Assembly (NCBI GenBank): GCA_965230015.1
Contig: CBDDKF010000021.1
Location: 62,001 to 126,000, forward strand
From: JABSQH01 sp965230015
GTDB lineage: Bacteria; Actinomycetota; Acidimicrobiia; Acidimicrobiales; Ilumatobacteraceae
Length of the DNA: 64,000 bases
Reading direction: 5' to 3'
The notes under the pieces were generated by a model. The model made no database searches and had not been told where the DNA came from. It saw only the letters and a list, made by a program, of their open reading frames with translations. Position 1 is the first letter of the stretch. Every line of letters begins with the position of its first letter. Position numbers and translations under genes: made by a program. This document shows positions 46,401 through 56,557 of this stretch, in pieces.

Positions 46401-49400
46401 CAACCCCGATCGGCAGCGTGTTGAGGTAGTACCCGACGAGCGGCGCAGTGGCCGGGTGATCCTTGGTCGACGCGGTGATGCCGATCTCGAGTGCCTGGCG
46501 GTCGGCGACCGCACCGAGCACGACGGCCGTGGCTGCCAGCGACGCGGCGAAGGGGGTGTGGCCGGCGCCCGTGAGTGTCGATGGCGCCACCGACGATCGC
46601 CGCGAGGCATACCCATCGGGCTCCCGCGGCAGCGGCGGCGCAAGTCGCAGGCGGGCGGGCTCGGGCCGCTGACGAGCCGCATCGAGCCAGAACTTGCGAT
46701 CGGCGTGGTGATCGCCGTCGGCCTGCCACGCCGCGTGGGCGGCATACGTGGTGTCGAGCTCGGGTGCGGCGGCGTCGGCGTACGCCGCAGCGATCTGCTC
46801 CCACATCACATCGAACGTGCCGGCGTCGACCGTGATGTGATGCATGGCGATGAGGATCGACCATTCACCTGGGCCGGTCTCGGCGAGATGCACCCGCACC
46901 AGCGGGCCCGCATCGAGGTCGAACGGCACTGCCCGCTGCGCCATGGCGAAGGTCTCAAAGGCGTCGAGCGTGTCGACGTCGACGCGCTCGACGGCGGCGG
47001 CGACGTCTGCGGGGAGGGCGCGACGAGTCGCGTCGTAGGACGTGTGCAGCGGGCCGTGGGCGGCGACAACGGTGTGGACCGCAGCACGGAACCGCTCGAC
47101 GTCGAACGACGGCGCGTCGTGCAGCTGATACCAGCGGGTCACGTTGTAGCGAGTGTCGCCCGGATCGCGGCGATACTCGAACAGCATCGCCTCCTCCCCT
47201 GCCGAGAGCGGCGCGCCGTCGACCGCAGGGATTGTGGAGGGGATCGTCGATGCGCTCGCGCCAACACTGGCGAGTGCGTCGTCGACGAGCACGGCGAGTT
47301 CGCGCGGCGTCCGCGCGGTGAACACGGCTGCGTCGGGCAGGTTCGTCCCCAGCGCGGCGTCGATCGCCGCCACCGCTTCCAACGCTGGTAGCGACGATCC
47401 GCCGAGATCGAAGAAGTCGTCGGTCAGGCCGACCCGATCGACCCCGAGCACGTCACCCCAGATGTCGCACACCTGCCTCTCGGTCGGCGTGGTCGGCGCA
47501 ACGTAAGCATCGCCCTGACGATGGAAGCGCGTCGGTGCCGGGAGCGAAGCGGTGTCGGCCTTGGCACTCGCCGCCAGCGGCATCTCGTCGATCCGTACGA
47601 ACGCCGACGGGATCGCATGATCGGGCAGCACCGTGCGCAGACGAGCGCGCAGGTCGCCTGGGTCGAGCTCGTCGCCAGGGGGAAGCGTCGCGCTGTGGTA
47701 CCAGGCGGTGAGCACACCTTCGGTCTTCGGCGTATACCCGATCGTGGCCAACAACTGGGCGACCTCGGCGTCGTCGACGTCGTCGTCGAGTTCTTCGAGC
47801 GCCTCATCGCGGGTCTTGTGGCCGAGCCGCACATCCCAGCTGTACGGCTCGGCGTAGTTGTGGAATCCCCGTTCGCGTTGGTGCACGGAGATGCCGGCCA
47901 CGTTGATCAAACAGTTCGTCGATCGGCCGGTGTCGGCGGGACGCACCCACGGGGCTCGGGTCTCGAGGAACTCGTACAGCTCGGCCAGATCGACGTCGAC
48001 GTACCGATAGAAGTCGACGAACTCGATCTCGTCGAGCACGTCCGGGTCGTCGAACACGCGCTGTTCGGGCAGCAGCTCGGTGACCACGTCGGGGGTGTGG
48101 TGGTACACCCGGCGCGCCTCGAGCACGGTGCGGTCGATGGCGTCGGGGTCGAAACGCCCTTCTTCGAACTGATGCGGCACGAGACGGGTCTCGAAGAATT
48201 GACCGCGCGACAGCCCGGTGACGATCGTCGGGATACCCAACTCACGCGCCCGGGCAACCGCCAAGGTGTAGACCGTCTTATAACAGCCGTTGCACACGTT
48301 CGAGAAGCGATCAAGGCTGTCGCGGAAGATCTCGTTCATCGCCGGCGTCGTGGCGAACTCGTGGGTGATCCCGAGATCGGCGATGCTGCGGCGGACGTTC
48401 TCCTTGGCTCCGTCGGAGATGAATCCGTTGTCGAGCGTGAGGGCGTGCACCTTCCACCCCCGCTCGACCAGCTGGTACAGCGCGTACGTCGAGTCCTTGC
48501 CGCCCGACAGGAGGTGGATCGCATCGATGTCGCCGCGCCTCGCGGCCTGCGCGGCAGCGAGGCGCTCGGCGAGGTCGCGTTCGGTGCGGAACCACCTGGC
48601 GGTCTGCGGCACGATCTGGTCGTAGGTGCGACACGCGTTGCACACGCGTTCGCCGTCGAGGCTCACGCCGGGCACATCGGTACCGATGCCGCAGCGGACG
48701 CAACGGTCGGCTGCCGTGACCGGTCGATGCTCGTCGGCCCGCCAGACGCCGACGATCGCGCCATCGATGTCGTCGAGGGCGACCAACGCCGCCTCGACCT
48801 CGCCTGGTTCGAGGCGGATCCCGTTGACCTTCAGCTGATCGTCGTTGCGCCCGCCGTAGGTCAGCACGCCCGGGCGGACCAGCCGCACGCGGTCGCCCGT
48901 CCGATACCACGGGCCGCTCCCGTGGCCTGCACCCGCAGCCTCGACCAACTCGTCGGGCAACGTCACGAAACGTTCGGCGCTCAGCTCGGGGAGGTTGAGA
49001 TACTCGGCCGCCATCCCCGGTCGGCGTACGACGAGTTCACCCCAGGCCCCTGGCACCGCGAGTTGTCCGTCCACGTCGAGCACCGCCAACTCGGCGCCAG
49101 CCGCGGCAGCGCCGATCGGCACGTCGACGTCGTCGGGGTCGCCGACGGCCCACTCGTGGAGCATGCAGCCGACCACGGCCTCGGTCGGGCCGTATTCGTT
49201 GAAGATGCGGGCGCCGGGAGCGAGTTCGGCGATCCGCCGGGCCAGCGGCACGCGGAACGCCTCGCCGCCGACCACGATGCAGCGCAGTGCTGCGAGCTCA
49301 CCGTCGGCGAGCCGGGTCAGCAACTCGAGCTGCGACGGCGTGGCCTTGAGGAAGGTGATGCGTTCGTCGGCGGCGACAGCGCCGAGCGCGCTGATCGGTT

Positions 49401-51402
49401 CGCCGTCGACGATCACCGTGCGACCGCCACTGATGAACCCGAGGAACAAGCTGGTGATCGTCAGATCGAAGGCCAGCGACGAGTGCAGCCCGACCACCGG
49501 CCCCGAACCGGCCTGGTGATCGGCGTCGACGTACGACTCGACGGCAAAGGCGAGATAGTCGGCCAGGCCGCGATGGCTGATCGGCACCCCCTTCGGGCGC
49601 CCGGTCGAGCCGGAGGTGTACAGCACATAGGCGATGTCGTCGAGGCCGACCGTCGGTTCGGGTGGCACGTCGCTGTCAGCAAGGTCGGCGCCAGCGATGA
49701 ACACATCGACGTCGCCGATGATCGTCACCAGCTCGGCGTCGTCGGCGATCAGCGCACGGCGCGCCGCCGGATCGTCGGGCGCGACCATCACGAACGATCC
49801 CCCAGCGCGCAACACGCCGTGGATCGCCACGAGGACGTCGGTCGAGCGCGACAGTGCCAGACCCACTCGCCCGCCACGCGCCAGCCCCTGCGCACGCAGT
49901 GCCTGCGACACCTGGTCGGCGCGCTGGTCGAAGTCGGCGGCGGTCGTCGGCACGCCGCGGTGCTCGGCCACGATCCACTGCGGATCGGCCTGCAGGCGTT
50001 GACGAACCACCTCATGGATCGGCGCATCGAGCGGGCGCGGCGTCGGCACGGGATTGAGCAGCGTGAGCTGCACGTCGGCACCGGCCAGCGCGATGTCGCC
50101 CACCGGGAGATCCGGGTCGGCGATCAGCTGTGCGAGCACGCGACCGAAGTGAGCCGGGAGGCGGTCGGCCGACCGGTCCACCGACAGACCACGGTTCACG
50201 TCGAGTTCCCACTGCAGGCCCTCGGCGTTGCCGCTGTAGTCGTAGATCTGCGTGCGTAATGGATGCGACGAGTCGACATGACCCGAGCGCATCCACTCCG
50301 ACGTGGCCGGCAACTCGCCGAAGTCGCTGTAGCGGGCGGTCACCACGTTGACCACGGCGTCCACGTCGGCATCGGGCGACTCACCGAGCACCGCTCGCCG
50401 CAGCAGGGTGGTGAGGTCGCGCATGACGCGCCGGAACAGTTCGCTTCCCGGCTCGTCGGGACGCACCTCGACCACCAACGGGTAGATCTCCATCAGTGGC
50501 CCGACGACGCGTCGAGCAGCCGGCCTGCTGCGGTGGTGCACGGGGATGCCCAGCCGTACTCGGGTGCGTCCGTCGAGATGGTGCAGGCCAACGGCGTTGA
50601 CCATCGAGGCGACCACCAACAAGCTCAGTTCGGTGCTCAGCGAACGGAAGCTGGCATCGAGCGCAGCGCGCACGGCATCGGTGTCGACGGCGAGTGGGAG
50701 CCGGTCGACCACGGTGGTACGCGCGCCACGCGGACCGTACGGGGCGAGCGGCGGGAGATCCGCAACGTTCGCCAGGTCGTCGGCCCAGGCGGCAGCGCGT
50801 TCCTCCGCAGTGCCGCGTCGGGGAGGTTCGACACCATCGACGAACGCGAAGTAGTCGGCGTCGACGAACTCGGCGACCGCGGCGGCCATCGCGGCGTCAT
50901 CGACAGCCTGATACGCCGCAGCGGTGGCGTCGTAGATCAACGCCGACGCGAAGGCGTCGGTGGCCAAGTGGTGCAGGTCGAGCCACCACGTGTGGTCGTC
51001 GGGTCCGTGGTGCAGCACGACCGAGTCGTACATCCCGCGGGTGGCGTCGATCGGGGCGGCGATCCGCTCCTTGCACCAACGGTCGAGCAAGGCCGGATCG
51101 AGGTCGATCACCTCGGTTCCCGCTGGACCTCGGTCGAGCACCGAGGCCATCCGCTGATCGGCGTCGATCACCGTTCGCAGGATCTCGCAGTGGCCGACGA
51201 CGGCGGCGAACGCCCGCCCCAACCGCTGCGGGTCGAGGGGTCCATGTATCCGGGTGCGCTTGCCCATGTTGGCCAGCGGTATGTCGGGCTGCAGCGTCTG
51301 GCTGCTCCAGATCAGCGATTGCGTCCGGGTGAGTTCGTGCCGGGCGATCACACGCGGCCGCAGTCGCACCGGCGAAGTCGACCCGGACGACTGATCGGTC
51401 AT
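43431..51402 (-). CDS. Two-module NRPS with a PP-loop ATP-pyrophosphatase inserted in the first adenylation domain
   Basis: About 2656 aa with order C-A-T-C-A-T-TE. C1 (15-435) has HHLATD near 143. A1 (460-885 and 1229-1290) has YTSGSTGRPKG near 600, and its specificity residues read DLTKVGEVGK, matching Asn codes. Between A8 (DQLKVNGIRLEPGEVE) and A9 an insert of about 345 aa holds CVRC and CNAC Cys pairs, the PP-loop SGGKDS at 966-971 and CNGC. T1 has LGGSS near 1334. C2 (1385-1800) has HHITVD, A2 (1815-2300) an unassigned code (DSVLIAEVWK), T2 has LGGDS, and the thioesterase has GWSFSG near 2481. ATG at 51402 overlaps the carrier-protein stop. The end is uncertain: as given, the frame runs into the lipoprotein without a stop. 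Confidence 0.88.
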
Positions 51403-51668
51403 CGAGGTTGCAGTGTGCCGACGAACGCAACCATCTGATCGACGGTTTGGAAGTGGTCGAGCACCACGTCGGCGGGGTCGATCGTGACGTTGCACTCGTG
51501 CTCGAGCCAGTCGACGATCACCACCACGCCGAGCGAGTCGACCAGCCCGGTCATCAACAGATCGGTCGGGCCCTCGATCGGTTCGTCGTGCAGCGCAACG
51601 TCGGACTGGATGAACTCGATCAGCCGCTCGGTGAGGGCGGCGGGCGGCGCGGTGTCGGTGCGTTTCAT
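51399..51668 (-). CDS. Free-standing peptidyl/acyl carrier protein
   Basis: An 89-aa carrier protein. The phosphopantetheine attachment Ser lies in MTGLVDSLGVVVIVDWL near residue 45, and the following helices (VTIDPADVVLDHFQTVDQMV) complete the four-helix fold. Its size and sequence style resemble the PltL-type carrier that holds proline during pyrrole formation. It overlaps the NRPS start by four bases and lies nine bases after the stop of the stand-alone adenylation enzyme, so the three genes are one operon. The likely role is to hold the starter amino acid for the first condensation domain. Confidence 0.9.
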   Translation of the reverse strand: MKRTDTAPPAALTERLIEFIQSDVALHDEPIEGPTDLLMTGLVDSLGVVVIVDWLEHECNVTIDPADVVLDHFQTVDQMVAFVGTLQPR

Positions 51669-51677
51669 GCGTGAGGG

Positions 51678-53291
51678 TCAGGACGGAGGGAGGTGGTCAC
51701 TCTCGGTCGAGGCGAGCATCGTCGCCGCTGCGTTGCGGTCGACCTTGCCCGTCCCGGTTCGTGGCAGAGAGGGTACCGACGCAATGGCGCTGGGCACCGC
51801 ATAACTCGGGAGCAGCCGCCGCAGCGCCGCGAGCAGCGCCCGTTCGTCGATCGGTGCGTCGTTTGCCACCACCGCGGCGATCAGCCGGTCATCGCCTTGG
51901 TCGTGACGTGTGACGACCACCGTCGCGGCGGCCACACCGGGCTGATCGGCGAGGGCGGCATCGATCGCCTCGAGCTCGATGCGGTGGCCACGCACCTTCA
52001 CTTGGTTGTCGGCGCGACCGAGGAACTCCAGGTCGCCGTCGCCGCGGCGACGCACCAGATCGCCCGTGACGTACCAAGCGGACTCCGGATCGCGCTGAAC
52101 GATCGCCCGTGCGGTGAGCTCGTCGCGCTGCCAGTAGCCGCGCATCATCGTCGGCGATGCCACCAGCAACTGACCGACGTCGCCGTCGGCCACCTCGGCC
52201 GCACTTGCCGGTTCGCCGTCCGCGTCGACGACCAGCACGCGTGCTGCTGCCCACGCCGCGCCGATCGGGACCGGCGCCGTAGGCGGCGACGACGTTTCGT
52301 AGTGGGTGCACTGGTTGACTTCGGCGGGCCCGTACACATTGGAGAAGCGGCACGACGGCAACCGTTGCATCAGCGCGCCGAGCGCGGCCGGCGGGAACGC
52401 CTCGCCACCGAACAGCACCCAGCGCAGCGACGAGAGGTCGCGATCGTCGAGGCCGCCCCGCTCGAGCAGCTGCGTGAGCAGGTAGGGCACCGAGTACCAG
52501 ATCGTTGCGCGCTGCTCGTCGACGAGCTGGGCGAGGCTGGCCGGGAAGCGCATCACCGGGTCGGGCACGACCACCACCGACGCGCCGGCCAAGGGAGCGG
52601 CGTACAACTCGAAGGTCGACTGATCGAAGTGCAGCGGCGCGATGTTGGCGTGGTGATCGGCCGGCGTGAGCTCGTACAGCTCAGCTGCGGCGCGGGCATA
52701 CGCCAAGGCGCTGGCGTGGGTGTGCACGATCCCTTTCGGTCGGCCCGTGGAGCCCGAGGTGTAGATGATGTACGCCGGATGGTCCGTGCGATCGACACCG
52801 TCCGTTGGCAGTGGATCGGCCTGCGCGATGTCGGCGGCGGTGATGACCTGGTCGGCCGCCAGTTCGGGCCGAGCGTCACGCGTCGGCAGCACGACGCGTG
52901 GCGGTTGCAGCCGATCGATCAGCGGCGCGAGCACCGCATCGCGCGCATCGGTGACCAGAGCCGTCGGTTCGGCATCGGCGGCCACGATCGACACGGCGGC
53001 CACCGGTGCCAGCGGGTCGAGCGGCACCATCACCGCACCGATGCGGATCGCGGCGTGCACGGCGCAGAACGAGTCGACCGACTTGGCCAGGTGTACGGCG
53101 ACTCGATCGCCGGGGCGCACGCCTCCGGCGACGAGCACCGCTGCGAGCTGGCCGACGCGGCGGTCGAATTCGCGCCAGCTGAGCGATGCAGATCCATCGG
53201 TGATGGCAGTACCGTCGAGATCGACGCCGAGTTGCTCGAGCCGCGCGAGATCGATGAGATCTGCAAGCGAGTGCAAGTGTGCGGCGGGCAT
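51678..53291 (-). CDS. Stand-alone amino-acid adenylation enzyme
   Basis: A 537-aa single adenylation domain. Core motifs are YTSGSTGRPKGIVHTH, FDQSTFELY, NVYGPAEVNQC, YVTGDLVRR, DNQVKVRGHRIELEAID and the terminal PRTGTGKVDRNA with the catalytic Lys. The ten pocket residues as I align them read D-Q-F-Y-L-G-V-Q-C-K, sharing five positions with the published prolyl code of pyrrole pathways (DLLYLALVCK), so proline or an analogue is a reasonable but unproven substrate. It should charge the adjacent 89-aa carrier protein. ATG at 53291 is followed directly by the domain. It is divergent from the PhyH gene. Confidence 0.88.
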   Translation of the reverse strand: MPAAHLHSLADLIDLARLEQLGVDLDGTAITDGSASLSWREFDRRVGQLAAVLVAGGVRPGDRVAVHLAKSVDSFCAVHAAIRIGAVMVPLDPLAPVAAVSIVAADAEPTALVTDARDAVLAPLIDRLQPPRVVLPTRDARPELAADQVITAADIAQADPLPTDGVDRTDHPAYIIYTSGSTGRPKGIVHTHASALAYARAAAELYELTPADHHANIAPLHFDQSTFELYAAPLAGASVVVVPDPVMRFPASLAQLVDEQRATIWYSVPYLLTQLLERGGLDDRDLSSLRWVLFGGEAFPPAALGALMQRLPSCRFSNVYGPAEVNQCTHYETSSPPTAPVPIGAAWAAARVLVVDADGEPASAAEVADGDVGQLLVASPTMMRGYWQRDELTARAIVQRDPESAWYVTGDLVRRRGDGDLEFLGRADNQVKVRGHRIELEAIDAALADQPGVAAATVVVTRHDQGDDRLIAAVVANDAPIDERALLAALRRLLPSYAVPSAIASVPSLPRTGTGKVDRNAAATMLASTESDHLPPS

Positions 53292-53354
53292 CACGAATTG
53301 ACATGCGTAGCCGAGGTCGGCACCGTATGTGAACTCCTCCCCACGACCGTTCTC

Positions 53355-54308
53355 ATGCAACTCACCGCCAACGATCATCCTGTCGACCAGTCCGCAGAAC
53401 GTTTCGGTGAACTGGATCCGGCGAACGATCTGTTGGGCGACGACCAGGCATTGCGCGCTGCGATGGACGAGCAGGGGTACCTGTTCTTCCGGGCATTGCT
53501 CGACGAGGACGTCGTGCTTCGGGCGCGTCATGAGGTGTTGTTGAAGTACGCGATCTTGGGCGAGATCGACGATCGCTCCCCCGTCGACGACGCCATTGCC
53601 GGCGATCGACGGGCGGTGCCGGTCGCCAACATCCGCGCCTTTTCCGAGAGCGTTCGTACCGGCCCGGCGTATCTGGCGGTGACCGACGCCCCCGAGGTGC
53701 TCGCCGTGCATCGGGCGCTGCTCGGCGGGGAAGTGCGCAGCTTCGACATGCGCTGGCCCCGGTTCGTGCGACCCGGCGAAGGGTGCGGGTTCCACTGCGA
53801 CGGGCCGTACATGAATCGCGGCACGAGCCGCATCATCTCCAGCTGGATTCCGCTCGGCCGCGTCGATCGCCACGAAGGTGCGCTAATGCTGTTGGAGCAC
53901 AGCCACCGCTCCGAGCGGCTGCACCAGGGCTACCTCCAAGCCGATGCCGACCGCGACGGCCTGCAGTGGCTCGATGCCGACCCCGTGGTGGTGCAAGAGC
54001 AGTACGGCAACCGTTGGCTGAGCACCGACTTCCGGCCAGGCGACGTGTTGTGCTTTGGCATGCACATGTTGCACGGTGCGCTCGACAACCGGTCGACGAC
54101 CGGTCGGTGCCGACTGTCGAGCGACAGCCGCTATCAGCGCATCGACGAACCCGCCGACCCACGCTGGAACGGCGCCGACTTCTCGGGCCATGGCGGCAGC
54201 CGCGTGTTCTATCCCGGGCTCGGGCAGTGGAACAACGACGACTTTCAAGACGAGTGGAAAGACGTCGACGAGTTCGGTCGTCTCGTCTTGCGCTCACAAC
54301 CGACATGA
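53355..54308 (+). CDS. Phytanoyl-CoA dioxygenase (PhyH)-family hydroxylase
   Basis: A 317-aa 2-oxoglutarate/Fe(II) oxygenase of the PhyH family. The iron-binding His and Asp are in GCGFHCDGPYMNRGTSR, and the distal His in VLCFGMHMLHGALDN, followed by RCRLSSDSRYQ with the Arg that would hold 2-oxoglutarate. PhyH proteins in biosynthetic clusters often hydroxylate carrier-bound or free amino acids. The ATG overlaps nothing upstream, and a TTGACA at 53298 may be part of its promoter, though no good -10 follows. Its stop overlaps the next gene (ATGA). Confidence 0.88.
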   Translation: MQLTANDHPVDQSAERFGELDPANDLLGDDQALRAAMDEQGYLFFRALLDEDVVLRARHEVLLKYAILGEIDDRSPVDDAIAGDRRAVPVANIRAFSESVRTGPAYLAVTDAPEVLAVHRALLGGEVRSFDMRWPRFVRPGEGCGFHCDGPYMNRGTSRIISSWIPLGRVDRHEGALMLLEHSHRSERLHQGYLQADADRDGLQWLDADPVVVQEQYGNRWLSTDFRPGDVLCFGMHMLHGALDNRSTTGRCRLSSDSRYQRIDEPADPRWNGADFSGHGGSRVFYPGLGQWNNDDFQDEWKDVDEFGRLVLRSQPT

Positions 54309-55477
54309 GCGCCGAGCTCACCCGACTCGCCGAGGCGATCGCCGACGCGCAGCATCCGGTGAAGACCGGTGTCGCCGAGTTTGCCGCCACCGAGCTGGCC
54401 CAGGGCGATCGCGTCGGCGACGAGCTCGCGTCGCGGTTCGCGGCCGACGACTGGCGGCGCTGCGCCGACCGCGGGATCCTCGCGGTGCGTGTGCCGACCG
54501 AGTTCGGCGGTGGCGGCGGAGACTGGGCGACCACGCTGTTGACGCTGGAAGGGCTCGGCAAAGGGTGCCGCGACGAAGGTCTGTCGTTCGCCATCGGCAG
54601 TCAGATCCTCAGCACCCAAGAGGTGTTGGTGCGCTTCGGCACCGACGCCCAGCGCGACCGCTGGCTCGGCCCGCTGCTGCGCGGCGAGGCGTATGGCGCG
54701 TTCTGCATGACCGAACCCGAGACCGGGTCCGATGCCTACGCCCATGCGGCCACCGCGGTGCGCAACGACGACGACACCTACACCCTCAACGGCCACAAGG
54801 CGTACATCACGCTCGGCTCGGTGGCCGACGTGGCGGTGGTGTTCGCCAAGACCAACCCCGATGCCGGGGCATGGGGTGTATCGGCGTTTCTCGTGCCGCT
54901 CGAACTCGACGGTGTCGACCGGCGGCCGAACCGCGACAAGATGGGCATGCGCACCACGCCGTTCTGCGACATCGTCTTCCGCGATGTGACGCTCCCGGCC
55001 GACTCGATCATCGGCCGCGAGGGCTCGGGAGCGAGCATCTTCAACTCGATCATCGAGGTGGAGCGGGCCTTCGTGTTCGCCACCCAGGTGGGTTCGATGG
55101 AGCGTCAGCTCGACGAGGCGGTGGCCTATGCCAAAGCGCGCGAGCAGGGCGGACAGCCGATCGCCAGCTACCAGGCGGTGGCCCACCAGCTCGTCGACAT
55201 GAAGCGCCAACACGAGACCGCCAGGCTGTTCCTCTACCGCGCGGCGCTCGCCCATGCGTCCGGCAACGAGTTCGCCATGGCCGCCGCGCTGGGCAAGCTG
55301 GTGGGCGCCGAGACCGGGATCGCTGCCGCGCTCGGCAGCGTGGAAGTACACGGTGCCAAGGGCTACGTGTCGGAGTTCGAGGTCGAGCGCGGTTTGCGCG
55401 ATGCGGTCGGCGGGCTCGTCTACTCGGGCACCAGCTCGATCCAGAAGAACATCATCGCCCGACTGCTCGGTCTGTAA
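54305..55477 (+). CDS. Acyl-CoA dehydrogenase-like flavoenzyme of the NRPS cluster
   Basis: A 390-aa flavoprotein of the acyl-CoA dehydrogenase family. It has FCMTEPETGSDAYAHAATAV, ITLGSVADVAVVFAKTNPD, GMRTTPFCDIVFRDVTLP and the ending YSGTSSIQKNIIARLLGL. That ending resembles the enzymes that oxidise prolyl-carrier-protein to pyrrolyl-carrier-protein. Together with a single adenylation enzyme and a small carrier protein in the same locus this fits dehydrogenation of a carrier-bound amino acid. Translationally coupled to the PhyH hydroxylase by a four-base overlap. The exact substrate is inferred, not shown. Confidence 0.85.
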   Translation: MSAELTRLAEAIADAQHPVKTGVAEFAATELAQGDRVGDELASRFAADDWRRCADRGILAVRVPTEFGGGGGDWATTLLTLEGLGKGCRDEGLSFAIGSQILSTQEVLVRFGTDAQRDRWLGPLLRGEAYGAFCMTEPETGSDAYAHAATAVRNDDDTYTLNGHKAYITLGSVADVAVVFAKTNPDAGAWGVSAFLVPLELDGVDRRPNRDKMGMRTTPFCDIVFRDVTLPADSIIGREGSGASIFNSIIEVERAFVFATQVGSMERQLDEAVAYAKAREQGGQPIASYQAVAHQLVDMKRQHETARLFLYRAALAHASGNEFAMAAALGKLVGAETGIAAALGSVEVHGAKGYVSEFEVERGLRDAVGGLVYSGTSSIQKNIIARLLGL

Positions 55478-55498
55478 CAGTCGTCTCAGAGACGATCG

Positions 55499-56557
55499 TT
55501 ACATACCCGGCGCCACCGTCCAGGTGTGGGCGACGGTGAGTGCGTCGTCGGCGATCACCGGGACGCTGGTGTCGGGCCGAGGTGCCGATGCGGGCAGAGG
55601 GCTCTGCTCGTGCGCCACCAAGCGGGCGCCCGCCGGACAGCGGTCGAGCAGTACCTCGACGATGTCACCAACCGTCACCGCGGGGAGGAACAGCAGCGCC
55701 ACCGTCGGCTCACCGATGTCGGCGGTGCGGGCGTCGCCGTGCACGATCGTGACTCGGTCCCCGACGCCGGCCGCGGCGATGCGGGCGCGCCCCAGCTCGA
55801 CCAGCGTCGGGTCGTGCTCGACACCGAGGGCGCGGCACCCGCGGCGACGAGCGGCTTCCACCACCAGCCGGCCGTCGCCGCAGCCCAGATCGACGAGCGA
55901 GTCGTCGGGACCCACGTCGGCTTCGTCCAGCAAAGGGTCGATCAACGAGTCGGGGGTCGCCAGGAACGGGCCGATGCCCGACCCGTGCCGGCCGCGCCAA
56001 CCGGCCCGTTCGGCGAGCAACCGGCCAACCCGCACGGCCGAGTAGCCGGGCCACGCCCACGTGGGCAGATCGATCAGGTCCCAGTCGCCAGGAGTCGGCC
56101 GCAGTGCCCGCGCCACGGTGCCACTTCGGGCACTCGCCCAACGCAATCGCACCACCGAGGTCCACTCGTCGGTGTGCGCGACGACCAGCTCGGTGCCGAA
56201 GCGGCGATACGACGCCAGCGCACCGCGCGACCACGACTCCCACGGCGCGTAGCCGAGCATTCGTAGCGTCGAAGCTGCCGAGAGTGCCTCGTCGGCGTCA
56301 GCGACGTGCACCTCGATCGTGTGATGCTGCTGCGCGCCACCGGGTGCTGACCGCGCGGCCAGCCCGCCGTCGGCCAGTGCATCATCGACACGCCGCCGCT
56401 CGACGTCGGTCTGCTCGCCGATGCGTCGACACGCCGTGACCGCCGCGGCGGCGCGGGCGACCAGTTCGGGGTCGGCGTCGCGTCGGGTATCGAGTTCAGC
56501 GGCGTACTCGACGACGCGCTGTCGGTAGATCGCCTCGACGAGCGGAGCCAAGCTCAC
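55499..56557 (-). CDS. SAM-dependent methyltransferase with an N-terminal extension
   Basis: A 352-aa protein. Residues 1-210 are an unrecognised domain, probably helical then beta, with HHTIEVHVADADEALSAAST. Residues 215-330 are a class I methyltransferase: VDLGCGDGRLVVEAARR (motif I), ALGVEHDPTLVELGRARI and VTIVHGDARTADIGEP. The C-terminus is short. The GTG overlaps the JmjC-like gene stop by four bases, so both are in one operon with the cyclodeaminase-like gene. It may methylate the peptide product or a precursor; the N-terminal part might bind it. Confidence 0.78.
   Translation of the reverse strand: MSLAPLVEAIYRQRVVEYAAELDTRRDADPELVARAAAAVTACRRIGEQTDVERRRVDDALADGGLAARSAPGGAQQHHTIEVHVADADEALSAASTLRMLGYAPWESWSRGALASYRRFGTELVVAHTDEWTSVVRLRWASARSGTVARALRPTPGDWDLIDLPTWAWPGYSAVRVGRLLAERAGWRGRHGSGIGPFLATPDSLIDPLLDEADVGPDDSLVDLGCGDGRLVVEAARRRGCRALGVEHDPTLVELGRARIAAAGVGDRVTIVHGDARTADIGEPTVALLFLPAVTVGDIVEVLLDRCPAGARLVAHEQSPLPASAPRPDTSVPVIADDALTVAHTWTVAPGM

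Noticed and set aside
42814..47391. Very long plus-strand open frame opposite the NRPS
   Set aside because: It is the antisense shadow of a GC-rich coding sequence. Its translation is low-complexity Arg/His/Gly-rich, has no domain, and the minus-strand reading carries full NRPS motifs. Similar shadows opposite the permeases (2136-4322), NRPS (47521-50259), GH3 (23857-26493) and dehydrogenase (29713-32079) were dropped for the same reason.
47719..48750. PP-loop insert as a separate overlapping gene
   Set aside because: It is continuous in frame, has no start or ribosome site of its own, and both halves of the adenylation domain (A1-A8 and A9-A10) flank it precisely.
43435..51402. Insert as complete asparagine synthetase B
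   Set aside because: There is no N-terminal glutaminase with a leading Cys, and the Cys pairs and SGGKDS style are closer to WbpG- or TtcA-like proteins.
53298..53325. Sigma-70 promoter TTGACA before the PhyH gene
   Set aside because: The -35-like hexamer is exact, but no acceptable -10 lies at 16-18 bases; mentioned only in the gene entry.
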